Below, in pieces: positions 1-8,485 of a stretch of 64,000 nt of DNA. The translations under genes and the position numbers were made by a program. The DNA is from Okeania sp. SIO1I7 (GTDB lineage: Bacteria > Cyanobacteriota > Cyanobacteriia > Cyanobacteriales > Microcoleaceae). How positions within the stretch are numbered: position 1 is the first letter of the stretch; the number at the start of each line of letters is the position of its first letter. The stretch lies in contig JAAHGF010000002.1 in the NCBI GenBank assembly GCA_010672585.1, forward strand, positions 248,001 to 312,000. Direction: 5' to 3'. Below the pieces are notes generated by a model that had not been told where the DNA came from, searched no databases, and was given only the letters and a program-made list of their open reading frames with translations.

Positions 1-717
1 GAATTAAGTGGTTCTATTCAAACTCTTCAAAACCTTCCCGGTTCAATTTCCTATTTATTTGAAAAAACAGCAGAAAAATTTTCTGCCGACTATATTTTAA
101 TTGATATGAATCCTAGCTTAAGTTCAGTAAATCAGAACTTACTGATGACTAGCGATTTTTTTATTGTGCCTACAGTTCCTGACTTTTTTTCTATAATGGC
201 AATTGATTCACTAGCTAGAATAATGCCATTTTGGCATATTTGGGCAGAAAAAGCTAGTGACTTAAAAGTTTTGAAAGAAGCTACTTATCCTTTTCCAAAA
301 GTAACACCTCTTTTTTTAGGAACAATTATCCAAAACTATCGAATCAAAAAGAAAAAACCTTCTGCTAATTTTCAGGAATGGATAGATAGAATTCAAAAAG
401 CTGTTTCAGAAGAATTAGTTCCATCATTAAAAGAACAAAATATGTTATTACCAAATGAAGTTTATTCTTCTCAAAATATGAATGACTATTGTTTAACTCA
501 AATGTCTGATTTTAATAGTCTTATTGCCATATCTCAGAACTTTCAAACACCTGTTTTTGCATTAACAAAAGAGCAAATTTATCAACAAGGAATAGTTTTA
601 GAAGATACCTTAAAATCATCTTCTAATTTTAGAGATGATTTTTCAACTCTAGCCGATAAAATCATTAATTTAACTTCAAATGCAGTCTGCGCTTTACCAG
701 TTTCATATCAGTATTAA
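1..717 (+). CDS. ParA/MinD-like ATPase, C-terminal 238 residues (5' end outside window)
   Basis: The frame is open from base 1, so the gene starts upstream of the window and the P-loop is not visible. Residues 31-39 of the visible part (YILIDMNPS) match the Walker B segment of ParA/Soj-type deviant Walker ATPases. The stretch that follows (residues 40-65, ending FIVPTVPDFFS) matches the usual switch region where these proteins read ...ADxVIIPxxPDxxS. ParA proteins segregate plasmids or chromosomes, or position other cargo, by ATP-dependent binding to DNA. No ParB-like gene follows. Instead a 67-bp tandem repeat array begins 70 bases after the stop, an arrangement also seen for partition loci with repeat centromeres; that link is inference. 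Family assignment is fairly firm, the cargo is unknown. Confidence 0.75.
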   Translation, partial: ELSGSIQTLQNLPGSISYLFEKTAEKFSADYILIDMNPSLSSVNQNLLMTSDFFIVPTVPDFFSIMAIDSLARIMPFWHIWAEKASDLKVLKEATYPFPKVTPLFLGTIIQNYRIKKKKPSANFQEWIDRIQKAVSEELVPSLKEQNMLLPNEVYSSQNMNDYCLTQMSDFNSLIAISQNFQTPVFALTKEQIYQQGIVLEDTLKSSSNFRDDFSTLADKIINLTSNAVCALPVSYQY

Positions 718-787
718 TCGCGTTAGAGATTTGATAGCTGTTCATCATGTTAAAGCGCAGTCTACTCCTGCTCTCGATCTTTCAGAT

Positions 788-1361
788 GGGTTTTGTTACC
801 AAACAAAGCGTACGCTCATCACCAGAACAATAACTATTGTCCAATAGATAAATAGTCATTATTGCCAAATAAAGCGTACGCTCATCACCAGAACAATAAC
901 TATTGTCCAATAGATAAATAGGGTTTTGTTACCAAACAAAGCGATCACTCATCACCAGAACAATAACTATTGTCCAATAGATAAATAGGGTTTTGTTACC
1001 AAACAAAGCGTACGTTCATCACCAGAACAATAACTATTGTCCAATAGATAAATAGGGTTTTGTTACCAAACAAAGCGTACGCTCATCACCAGAACAATAA
1101 CTATTGTCCAATAGATAAATAGGGTTTTGTTACCAAACAAAGCGTACGCTCATCACCAGAACAATAACTATTGTCCAATAGATAAATAGGGCTTTTTTGC
1201 CAAATAAAGCGTACGCTCATCAAAAGTTATCGCTCATCACCAGAACAATAACTATTGTCCAATAGATAAATAGTCATTATTGCCAAATAAAGCGTACGCT
1301 TATCACCAGAACAATAACTATTGTCCAATAGATAAATAGTCATTATTGCCAAACAAAGTGA
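788..1361. repeat. 67-bp tandem repeat array, eight units plus a partial ninth
   Basis: Units start at 788, 855, 921, 988, 1055, 1122, 1189 and 1273, with a broken ninth at 1339. Most are 66-67 bp and nearly identical; the seventh is 84 bp because of a 17-bp internal duplication. Two head types alternate (gggttttgttacc and gtcattattgcc). Each unit carries two overlapping short palindromes, acaata-ac-tattgt and ctattg-tc-caatag, which share the tattg segment, plus gcgtacgc (gcgatcac in the third unit). It is not a CRISPR array, because there are no unique spacers. Function is unknown. Confidence 0.95.
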
Positions 1362-1414
1362 TATAACTGCCGAATGAATGTTCTATCGCTACTTTCATGC
1401 AACAAAGTCACTTT

Positions 1415-1440
1415 AGGGAGTAGGGAGTAGGGAGTAGGGG
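1415..1440. repeat. Heptanucleotide tandem repeat (tagggag)n
   Basis: About four copies of a 7-bp unit, tagggag. This belongs to the class of short tandemly repeated repetitive sequences known from filamentous cyanobacteria. It recurs at 43.86, 44.52 and 47.07 kb. Confidence 0.85.
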
Positions 1441-1490
1441 AAAAAAGATTAACTTTGAAAGTGTACCTCATGCTTCCCAAAAAGTGCTTT

Positions 1491-1640
1491 CATTAATGGA
1501 TAATGGATAATTGATAATTACCTCGGGTTTTAACCGTTACGGAATTGAATATAAGGAGATATTATTTCTTTATTTTCCCCTTAAAAGGGGAGGCTTTAAA
1601 CCAGAATCATTTAATGATTAATAATTAATAATTCGGTAAA
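1491..1640 (-). repeat. Dispersed AT-rich composite repeat, family VII (reverse orientation)
   Basis: One end is an array of ggataattgataatt-type units and the other is aattaataattcggtaaa. The middle carries ttaaccgttacggaattgaa and the hairpin cccctt-aa-aagggg. The same architecture recurs in both orientations at 20.4, 23.6, 24.8, 25.0, 25.8, 28.8, 47.2, 57.0 and 61.1 kb, so it is a mobile or spreading non-coding element of about 150-280 bp. Confidence 0.85.
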
Positions 1641-1689
1641 TACCATAGAAGTATTAAATATTGACACAAAAATTGATATGGTTTGAAGC

Positions 1690-1826
1690 AGTAATATCAT
1701 GTCTGCTGGTATAGTTTGTGTAAAACCAAGGGTGAATATCTACAGGAAATTTACATTTTTTCCAAATTTTAAGCCTTCTTCTTTCTTCCTTCTTCCTTCT
1801 TCCTTCTTCCTTTTTTCTTCTGCCAT
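1690..1826. repeat. Dispersed repeat starting atcatgtctgctggtat, with a CTTCTTC tract
   Basis: The segment begins with a variant of atcatgtccgttggtat, passes through a short gtgaatatctac segment, and ends in a (ttcttcc)n tract at 1776-1815. Related copies lie at 2905-3047 and, inverted, at 24600-24766. It lies just beyond the 3' end of the aldo/keto reductase gene. Confidence 0.6.
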
Positions 1827-1827
1827 A

Positions 1828-2808
1828 TCACTTAGTCTGAAAAATATTTTGTACCATTTTCTTATCCGTACTCGTCGCAGCATTATCCAGTTCCGCAACT
1901 TCACCAGAATCTAATTCCCAACCCAATGCACCAATATTTTGTTCTGCCTGTGCTAGATTTTTTGCCCCCGGAATAGGAATTGTACCTTTACAAATACACC
2001 AGTTAATTGCTACTTGCGACATCGTTTTATTTCTTGACTTTGCCACTGCTTCCAAACATGATAATAGAGGGCGAACTCCTGGTAATATTTGCTTAAATAA
2101 AAAACCTCGAATACCTTGAGGAACAGAACCATTTTCTGAATATTTTCCTGTTAATATTCCCAATGCTAAAGGACTATATGCAATTAATTTAATTCCCAAA
2201 TCATCACAGATTTCTTTTACTCCTAATTCTGTCACAGGATAGGTTGATAATAGGGAATATTGAACCTGTAGAGTAGTTATAGGAATATGGCGATCGCGAA
2301 GTCTTTCATACACTTTCATCAACCGTTTAGGCCCATAGTTCGATAGTCCCACACCCTTCACCTTGCCTTGTTCATACAAGTCAGCCAAACCATCTAAAAG
2401 CCCCCATTCCTGCCAGGGTAAATAATTTGCTGTAGACCAGTGCATCTGCACCAAATCGACATTTTTTCCGAGGCGTTGGGCCGATGCTTCGCCAGCAGAA
2501 ATCATTGCTTGGCGACCCCATCGCCAGGGATAAGCAGCAAGTTTTGTCGCAATACAAATACTATCTTGATTTGCACCTGTGTATGCTTGGGAAAACTGCC
2601 CCAATAGCATTTCACTACGTCCGTTTAATTTCCCTGTACCGTAGGAGTCCCCTGTATCAAATAAAGTCACACCATTAGCAACACAAAGATTAAAGACATT
2701 TTCCAACTCATTATCCATACTTTGATCATATCCCCAGAGGAGGCGGTTGCCCCATGCCCATGTACCACAGCCCATTTTTGGTAGGATAAGTTTTTGTTTA
2801 GTTTGCAT
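1828..2808 (-). CDS. Aldo/keto reductase family protein
   Basis: Predicted NADPH-dependent oxidoreductase of the aldo/keto reductase superfamily, a soluble TIM-barrel enzyme reducing aldehydes or ketones. At 326 residues it has normal family length. The canonical catalytic tetrad can be placed: Asp51 and Tyr56 in LFDTGDSYG, Lys89 in CIATKL, His123 in VQMHWS. The coenzyme-binding C-terminal region is also present (GTIPIPGAKN, then AEQN). The ATG start gives MQTKQKLILPKMGCGTWAWG, which matches the usual N-terminal strand, so the start is secure. Close relatives in cyanobacteria and plastids include pyridoxal reductase-like enzymes, but the substrate cannot be read from sequence. It stands alone, with repeats on both sides. 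Confidence 0.9.
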   Translation of the reverse strand: MQTKQKLILPKMGCGTWAWGNRLLWGYDQSMDNELENVFNLCVANGVTLFDTGDSYGTGKLNGRSEMLLGQFSQAYTGANQDSICIATKLAAYPWRWGRQAMISAGEASAQRLGKNVDLVQMHWSTANYLPWQEWGLLDGLADLYEQGKVKGVGLSNYGPKRLMKVYERLRDRHIPITTLQVQYSLLSTYPVTELGVKEICDDLGIKLIAYSPLALGILTGKYSENGSVPQGIRGFLFKQILPGVRPLLSCLEAVAKSRNKTMSQVAINWCICKGTIPIPGAKNLAQAEQNIGALGWELDSGEVAELDNAATSTDKKMVQNIFQTK

Positions 2809-2904
2809 CCTGACTATTTCTCTATTTTATTTATCTATTATTATTTTCTCACTAATTGAAGGTGGAGCCACTCGTTTTCAAGCTAAAAATACTTTCATAA
2901 ATGT

Positions 2905-3047
2905 CTGATATCATGTCCGTTGGTATCGGAGCGTGTATCAAGTTGGGGAAATATCTAGCGCCATTAATGGTTTTTCCTTCTCTTAAAGCTTCTTCCTTCT
3001 TCCAACTTCGGTTTTTTCCAATATCAATTATCAATTAATGAACACCT
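2905..3047. repeat. Dispersed repeat (atcatgtccgttggtatcgg family)
   Basis: It begins atatcatgtccgttggtatc, contains aagttggggaaatatcta and cttaaagcttcttccttctt, and ends at tcaattatcaattaatgaa, the same end motif as family VII. The copy at 24600-24766 carries the same blocks in inverted order. The other >300-base gene-free stretches between 2809 and 3180 hold only this repeat and the IS end below. Confidence 0.65.
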
Positions 3048-3070
3048 TCCAAGCGTAGAATTACTTTTGT

Positions 3071-3118
3071 TGACATCCTCCCGACGCTGCTCTACGAGAC
3101 AGCGCACCGATTCCCTAG
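3071..3118 (-). other. Right-end hairpin of an IS200/IS605-type element
   Basis: The segment gttgacatcctcccgacgct followed by a gagacagcgc arm and gattccc resembles the 3' terminal hairpin of IS200/IS605-group elements. It lies about 60 bp downstream of the tnpB relic on the minus strand. A second copy is embedded at 18833-18880. In active elements this region encodes the end of the guide-like (omega/re) RNA; here no intact nuclease remains. Confidence 0.5.
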
Positions 3119-3180
3119 TATCACTGTTAGGGGCTTTCTGTTTCTTAGCACCAGCCTTCCGAGATTTACTCTCAGATGGT

Positions 3181-3679
3181 CTAAAAGCGCGCTCCACAGA
3201 CTGACACTGCTCCTCCCGCAGCCAAAATGTTTATACTTGCGTTGATGTCCCTGTCATGGTGACTACTACATTCAGGGCAATCCCACTCTCTAATATTTAG
3301 AGGTAATTTTTCTACTACATGACCACAACTAGAGCAACGCTTAGAACTAGGAAAATATCTATCAATCTTGATTAATTCCCGTCCATACCATTGAGCCTTG
3401 TACTCTAATTGCCTGACTATTTCTCCCCAGCTAGCATCACTACCCACCCCTCTTGCTTCCCTCCCGGGAGGGGATGGGGGTGGGTTATGGTTTTTGACCA
3501 TGTTTTTTATTGCCAAGTCCTCAACTACAACAGTTTGATTTTCTCTGATTAATTGAGTAGGCGCGCTTATGGGTATAATCAAGCCTTGAATCTTTAATTT
3601 TTGCGTGTATCCTGGCTACTTTTAACCTAGCTTTTTGATAGTTATTTGAGGCTTTAGTTTTACGAGAAAGTGATTTTTG
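3181..3679 (-). pseudogene. tnpB relic 1 (IS200/IS605 RNA-guided nuclease), truncated and frameshifted
   Basis: Remnant of TnpB, the RNA-guided nuclease of IS200/IS605 elements. The C-terminal part is clear: RuvC-II segment VVVEDLAIKNMVKN, then SDASWGEIVRQLEYKA, then a zinc ribbon CSSCG...CPEC and DRDINASINIL. Upstream, a second frame still reads QKARLKVARIHAKIKDSRLDY, so a frameshift lies near 3575. The 5' part is cut off exactly where the family IV element begins (about 3680). A 45-bp palindromic mini-element (3442-3486) interrupts the coding frame without breaking it. No tnpA is present, so this is a dead copy. Confidence 0.85.
3442..3486. repeat. 45-bp palindromic mini-element, in frame inside tnpB relic 1
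   Basis: A palindrome centred on cctcccgggagg and flanked by acccacccc / ggggtgggt. It reads PPPSPPGREARGVG in the tnpB frame and replaces the short linker normally found between VKNH and SDASWGE. Relatives occur at 24366-24455, 30573-30618, 52745-52780 and 63494-63560. Confidence 0.8.
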
Positions 3680-3823
3680 GGGGTTGCACATTATGGAATG
3701 ATATTGCCAAAAATTAGTTTAGACTTTGACTAAAAAAAACCTAATATTAATGATTATAGCAATTGATTAATCCACAATCCAATTCAATCAAAAATCTCAA
3801 ATCATTCGTCGCTGTGCAACCCC
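3680..3823. repeat. MITE-like element, family IV (ggggttgcac ends)
   Basis: Non-coding segment of about 145 bp with terminal inverted repeats ggggttgcac / gtgcaacccc. A second copy lies at 44355-44496 and shares internal blocks tgccaaaaattag, gactttgactaaaaaaaa and tcaaaaatctcaaat. No clear target duplication was seen. It truncates tnpB relic 1. Confidence 0.8.
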
Positions 3824-3854
3824 TAAAAAGGCACTTACCTTGATCTGTAAAAAC

Positions 3855-3886
3855 TTTGAGATTTAATCAGCAAGCCCTAATTAACT
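3855..3886. repeat. Solo right end of a family I (GGGTTTGC) element
   Basis: The sequence gatttaatcagcaagccc followed by TAATTA is the right terminus of the family I element described at 26.5, 47.9, 49.4, 52.7 and 60.4 kb. No matching left end was found nearby, so it is a remnant. Confidence 0.6.
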
Positions 3887-3909
3887 ATTTTTGTGAATCT
3901 ATAATACGA

Positions 3910-5385
3910 TTAATTATTAACTAAAATACAGCCTTTTCTAGGGAGTAAATTTAATTCTAATTCAGTAGATTCTTCTTGCCATAAAAATTCACAACTACCA
4001 TAAACAATTTTACTAGGTCGAGAATTAAACTGAGTAACAGAAACATTGACATTTGCTGCTTCCGTACCACTATTAATAGTTACAATAATTTCCTCATCTC
4101 CTAAAATACGGGCAAATACATAAATATTTCCCTCTGCAAATAAAACCTCATAACTACCAGTACGCAAAGCTGAATATTGATTTCTAATAGCAATTAACTT
4201 TTTATGATATTCCAGAACTTGAGTATCCCATTTTTCAGTAGTAGGAAAAGCACGACGAGAGTCAGGGTCTAACTTCCCTGGTAAACCTACTTCATCACCA
4301 TAATAAATACTAGGTGCGCCGGGAAAAGTCATTAACAACAGAGTCGCTAACTCAACACTTGCTTGATCTCCTTGAGCAATACTTAAAACTCTAGCTGTAT
4401 CGTGACTGTCTAATAAATTGAGTTGAGTTAGTTCAATTTCCCACGGATAAAGTTGTAGCAACTCCTGCATTTTTTGACCATATTCAACAGCAGATATAGC
4501 TGGGTAAGCTGAATAGTCACAACCTTTAACTTGGTCAATATCCACGCGATCGCCCGCTGTAAAAGCAATAGTCGGACCAGTAAACAAATAATTCATCACT
4601 CCATCAAACTGAGTGCCATCCAACCATTGCACGCAGTCACTCCAGACTTCACCAACAATATACGCTTCTGGGTTAATAGCTTTGACGCGATCGCGAAATT
4701 CTTGCCAAAACCCAGGAGTCTTAACTTCAAATGGCACATCCAACCGCCAACCATCAATGCCAAATTCTAACCAATATTCCCCTACTTGCATAATATATTC
4801 TTTCACTTCTGGGTTATCGTGATTGAATACAGGTAAAGCACGGTTGCCTATCCATCCCACATAATTAGCAGGTAAACTACCATCGTAAGCAGAAAGAGGC
4901 CAGTCTTCAACTTTGAACCAATTTAACCAGGGTGAGTGGGGACCATTTTCTAAGATATCGTTGAAGAAATAGAGACCCCGACTAGCATGGTTGAAAACTC
5001 CATCCAGAACGACTTTAATATTGCGATCGTGAGCAGTATCTATCAATACTCTTAAAGCTTCATTACCTCCTAAAATTGGATCGACTCGGTAATAGTCATG
5101 GGTATGATAACGATGGTTACAAGCTGATTGAAAAATAGGGGTGAAATAAATAGCAGTGACACCCAGGTCTTGAATATAGTCAAGTTGTTCGATGACACCC
5201 CAGAGGTTTCCTCCTTTGTAACCTTGGGGAGTAGGAGGTTCATCCCAAGGTTCTAGGGTAGAAGGATAATAACCTTTGTCTATTCCTTTTCTGGTTTGGG
5301 TAGGTGCTTGACCTTTAGCAAAACGGTCTGGGAATATTTGGTAAAATACGGCGTGTTTTACCCATTCTGGTGTTTGAATTTGCAT
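3910..5385 (-). CDS. Alpha-amylase family (GH13) glycosidase
   Basis: Glycoside hydrolase of family 13, expected to cleave or rearrange alpha-1,4/1,6-glucans, probably in cytoplasmic glycogen turnover because no signal peptide is visible. The four conserved regions are present: region I DGVFNH (128-133), region II GWRLDVPFE with nucleophile Asp216, region III IVGEVW with acid/base Glu246, region IV LLDSHDT with Asp329. At 491 residues it lacks the N-terminal CBM34-type domain of neopullulanase/maltogenic amylases and resembles the short cyanobacterial glycosidases that begin WVKHAVFYQIFPDRF. The exact specificity (alpha-glucosidase, cyclomaltodextrinase, amylase) is not decided by these motifs. 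Two genes away is glgC, but on the opposite strand. Confidence 0.9.
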   Translation of the reverse strand: MQIQTPEWVKHAVFYQIFPDRFAKGQAPTQTRKGIDKGYYPSTLEPWDEPPTPQGYKGGNLWGVIEQLDYIQDLGVTAIYFTPIFQSACNHRYHTHDYYRVDPILGGNEALRVLIDTAHDRNIKVVLDGVFNHASRGLYFFNDILENGPHSPWLNWFKVEDWPLSAYDGSLPANYVGWIGNRALPVFNHDNPEVKEYIMQVGEYWLEFGIDGWRLDVPFEVKTPGFWQEFRDRVKAINPEAYIVGEVWSDCVQWLDGTQFDGVMNYLFTGPTIAFTAGDRVDIDQVKGCDYSAYPAISAVEYGQKMQELLQLYPWEIELTQLNLLDSHDTARVLSIAQGDQASVELATLLLMTFPGAPSIYYGDEVGLPGKLDPDSRRAFPTTEKWDTQVLEYHKKLIAIRNQYSALRTGSYEVLFAEGNIYVFARILGDEEIIVTINSGTEAANVNVSVTQFNSRPSKIVYGSCEFLWQEESTELELNLLPRKGCILVNN

Positions 5386-5524
5386 GAATAAATGTTTGAG
5401 TTAGGTTGTTCTACTCAAAGTTATCAGATAGTGAATTTCTTGTAAAATTCTGTAAAGATATCTTCTATTTCTATTTTTAAGCTGAGTATAATGAGTATAT
5501 TAATTAGTCTGAGGATAGATAACT

Positions 5525-6205
5525 ATGACATGGCTAAAACTGACAAAAAAAGCTCTACAATTAAAGGAGCAAAATAGTACGATAGAAGAAGTTAAAGTTG
5601 AATCTTATCCAAAGAACCCTACAGAAGATTGGATAGAAGAATTTCCGACAAGATGGTTTGAGGGTGCATATGCGCCAAAAACTATGATTATTTCTAATAA
5701 TGAGTATGAGCCACAAAGTATTGAAAAGGGAGCAATTCAACTTAAGATATTATACAGGCTAAAGGAGTTGTATCCAGGTAGTAATGTATCTGAAAAGTTG
5801 AAAGAGTTGAGTCAAAAATCTGGAGTAGATGTATCAGTATTAACTTTTTATAGCACCCAACCTATAAGTAAAGAAAAATTAAAAGAGCCATCTACTAAGA
5901 AACAACTTGACAAAATTTGTAGTGCTTTAGATTGTAATATCAATACTCTGAAGAAAATAGAAGTAGATTTACCTCTATTTAAGTTTGACATAGACTTTTA
6001 TATCAAAAAAAAATATCAAAATGAAGCTCACTTTATTAAAGAGACAGGCACTTCAGCAGAATTTATAGAGATTCTGAGAAATGAGTACATAGACGTATCT
6101 TTTATTAGTGACGATAACAGTATTAGTGACGATAACAGCGAGATCTATCATTCATTTTGGCAATACAGAGATGTATGGTGTAGATATGTGGGATTTGGTT
6201 GTTAA
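5525..6205 (+). CDS. Uncharacterised protein with possible helix-turn-helix regions
   Basis: The 226-residue product matches no family I recognise. It has no signal peptide or membrane segment. Residues about 85-148 are helical and resemble a Cro/CI-type helix-turn-helix layout (KLKELSQKSGVDVSVLTFY, later KQLDKICSALDCNINTLKKI), and residues 172-190 (FIKETGTSAEFIEILRNEY) look like a second such motif; this is pattern reading, not a database match. A short direct repeat SISDDN sits near residues 198-210. The C-terminus is aromatic and Cys-containing. The next gene starts 25 bp downstream on the same strand, so the two are probably co-transcribed. Upstream is a short AT-rich region that can hold a promoter. 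Confidence 0.65.
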   Translation: MTWLKLTKKALQLKEQNSTIEEVKVESYPKNPTEDWIEEFPTRWFEGAYAPKTMIISNNEYEPQSIEKGAIQLKILYRLKELYPGSNVSEKLKELSQKSGVDVSVLTFYSTQPISKEKLKEPSTKKQLDKICSALDCNINTLKKIEVDLPLFKFDIDFYIKKKYQNEAHFIKETGTSAEFIEILRNEYIDVSFISDDNSISDDNSEIYHSFWQYRDVWCRYVGFGC

Positions 6206-6230
6206 TCAAAAATACCCCTGAATTAAGTAA

Positions 6231-8201
6231 ATGAATAAGTGTGACTCAAGGAATATTCGCAGTATTACTTTTAAGGGTAGTATTCAAAATAAAGAATTTA
6301 GTAATGCATCAGCAGGACATAAAAACATCCATAAATTACTAATAACACTATGGGGAGTATTGGTAGGTATTTTATCAAGTTTGATACCTCTAATTTCTGG
6401 TTTTGTGGCAAGTCAAATTTTCAGAGAGCTACAAAAGATAGGTAATTTTAATATAAATACAAAGGAAGCTATCTTAATAACTTCAATACCTTATCTTTTT
6501 TCCCTATATTATATAGTAATTAATGGTTTTAAAAAAGTTGGCATTTCTATAATTTTTATATTGACCGTTGTTCCCAATATATTCTGGTTTGTCAGTGAAA
6601 AAGGAACTAATATAATAATTCGATCGCTGCCATTTCTTGGATTTAGTATTACTCTAGCATATTTAGGCACAACAATTATTGCATTACTGATAACTACTGT
6701 ATATACTACCAGTGGAACTTTAAGTCAATTTTTAACTTTAGCTAGTGTCATCTTTGCAGCTATATTTTTAACTAAGTATGAAAAAGTTTCACTAGAGAAA
6801 GTTGCCATAAGCATCTTAATAATAGCTATAATTATCGCAGGTTATATTATTGGCAAAAAAGCTATTAGAGGTTCCCCACAATTTGCATGGATAAAAAAAA
6901 TAGCTATATTTTTATCCGCCACAGGTGGAACATCTTTTTACGGTGTTGATTTAACAGATGCTTGTTTTGATAATTCACATTTGCCCCATACAGATTTTAG
7001 AAAAGCTATATTAACCCGTGCTAGTTTTAAAAATGTTACAGGGTTAGAATTATCTAGACTACAAGATACAATTTTGGAAAAACCCCATGTCAGAAAACTA
7101 TTAACAAATCCCGAGGATGGCGCTGGCAAAGATTATACTGGAGCAAATCTTAGTGGTGCTAACTTGAAAGGAGCAAATTTAGCAGGAGCTATTCTCATAG
7201 GAGCAAACCTAAATGGTGCAGACTTAACAGATGCTAATTTAGAAGGAGCAAATTTATCTAAAGCTCAAGTATTAGATGTAGATTTTTCCGGAGCCAATCT
7301 AACAGAAACCTGTATAGAAGATTGGAGTATAAATAGTCGTACTTCCTTTAAAGATGTTACTTGTAAAATAATTTATATTAAACAAGGCAAACACGGTTTT
7401 TTAGAACCTAAACCAGACAGTGGAGAATTTCAAGATGGTGAATTTGAACAATGGATAGATGAACTTCAAGAAACTGTAGATGTACTTTTACACGATTTTG
7501 ATTTTGGCGGTTGGAAAGCTCTGGGTACTGCTATAGATAAAACAGCAAATAAATATCAAGGAATCAATAAAAGTCGCTGGAAAATAGAACAAAAAGATGA
7601 GAATATAGTTCTCGCACAAATCGGTGTTTCACCAACCGCAGACAAACCAGCAATTCATCAAAGTATTACAAATAATTATTATAATGAATTATCAATTCAA
7701 GGTAATAAAGCTAATATATTATTAAACCCTTCAGAAAAGGTAGAAATTATGGAAAATAAAAATGAAAATCCTACAGTAAGTGGAGATTTAGTTAGTGGGG
7801 ATAAAACCACATCTGGAAATGTTAATCTGAGTGGCGTTAATATCACAAATTCTGATCATATGTCATGGGTAAATCTCAACGGTCAGATTAACAATACTAT
7901 CCAACAACTCCAGGATATTAAAACAGAAAAAGGCGAAGATTTAGCAACTATTTTAACTGCCTTGCAAGAATCAATTAATGGCGACTCTGTACTATCAGAA
8001 GCTCAAAAAAAGGAAGCTCTTGAAGCTGTAGAAACCATAGCAGAAGAAGGCAAAAAAACATCAGGGGAGCGCCTGCGAAAACTTTGTTCCATGGCTTTGA
8101 ATGCTCTCAAAGGTCTAACAGCAGCAGTGACAGACACTAGCAAACTAGCAACAACTCTCAAAACTTACCTGCCAACTCTCACTGCACTTCTGGATTTATA
8201 A
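6231..8201 (+). CDS. Membrane-anchored pentapeptide-repeat protein
   Basis: The 656-residue protein has several parts. Residues about 36-62, 80-98, 103-121, 132-158, 166-180 and 191-208 are hydrophobic and likely membrane-spanning. Pentapeptide repeats of the A(N/D)L-x-x type follow at about 238-270 and 301-360, forming a right-handed quadrilateral beta-helix in known structures. Next comes a segment CIEDWSINSRTSFKDVTC...SGEFQDGEFEQWI (361-410) that recurs after pentapeptide repeats in cyanobacterial proteins. The C-terminal part starts with a polar SGD-rich stretch (about 515-545) and ends in a helical domain (INNTIQQLQ to LPTLTALL). No catalytic motif is seen, so a scaffold or sensor role is more likely than an enzyme. 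It follows the HTH-like gene by 25 bp. Confidence 0.85.
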   Translation: MNKCDSRNIRSITFKGSIQNKEFSNASAGHKNIHKLLITLWGVLVGILSSLIPLISGFVASQIFRELQKIGNFNINTKEAILITSIPYLFSLYYIVINGFKKVGISIIFILTVVPNIFWFVSEKGTNIIIRSLPFLGFSITLAYLGTTIIALLITTVYTTSGTLSQFLTLASVIFAAIFLTKYEKVSLEKVAISILIIAIIIAGYIIGKKAIRGSPQFAWIKKIAIFLSATGGTSFYGVDLTDACFDNSHLPHTDFRKAILTRASFKNVTGLELSRLQDTILEKPHVRKLLTNPEDGAGKDYTGANLSGANLKGANLAGAILIGANLNGADLTDANLEGANLSKAQVLDVDFSGANLTETCIEDWSINSRTSFKDVTCKIIYIKQGKHGFLEPKPDSGEFQDGEFEQWIDELQETVDVLLHDFDFGGWKALGTAIDKTANKYQGINKSRWKIEQKDENIVLAQIGVSPTADKPAIHQSITNNYYNELSIQGNKANILLNPSEKVEIMENKNENPTVSGDLVSGDKTTSGNVNLSGVNITNSDHMSWVNLNGQINNTIQQLQDIKTEKGEDLATILTALQESINGDSVLSEAQKKEALEAVETIAEEGKKTSGERLRKLCSMALNALKGLTAAVTDTSKLATTLKTYLPTLTALLDL

Positions 8202-8485
8202 AAAAATTTAGTTTTTAGTGGTGCGAGGGTTAACTTGAAAAAGGACAATAATTAGCGATCGCCCACCCATAACCAAAATTTAACCTAACCATATCTACAT
8301 ATAACACCACGAAAATAGGGCGCGAACATTTATAAATGCTCAAACTTAGCCAGGGATTACTTCGTGCCTTCTAACTTCTGACTTCTGACTTCCGACTTCT
8401 GACTTCATAAAATCTACCCCCTTGCCAATGATCCCCTACCGTTGGACACTGAGAATGACAATATTGTTGGCAGTGAGGTTCAACC
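8202..8485. other. Intergenic region upstream of glgC
   Basis: It holds one gcgatcgc site and a (cttctga)n heptamer tract at about 8366-8406. No gene is seen. Confidence 0.6.

Noticed and set aside
788-1361. CRISPR array
   Set aside because: Whole 67-bp units repeat without unique spacers, and there are no cas genes.
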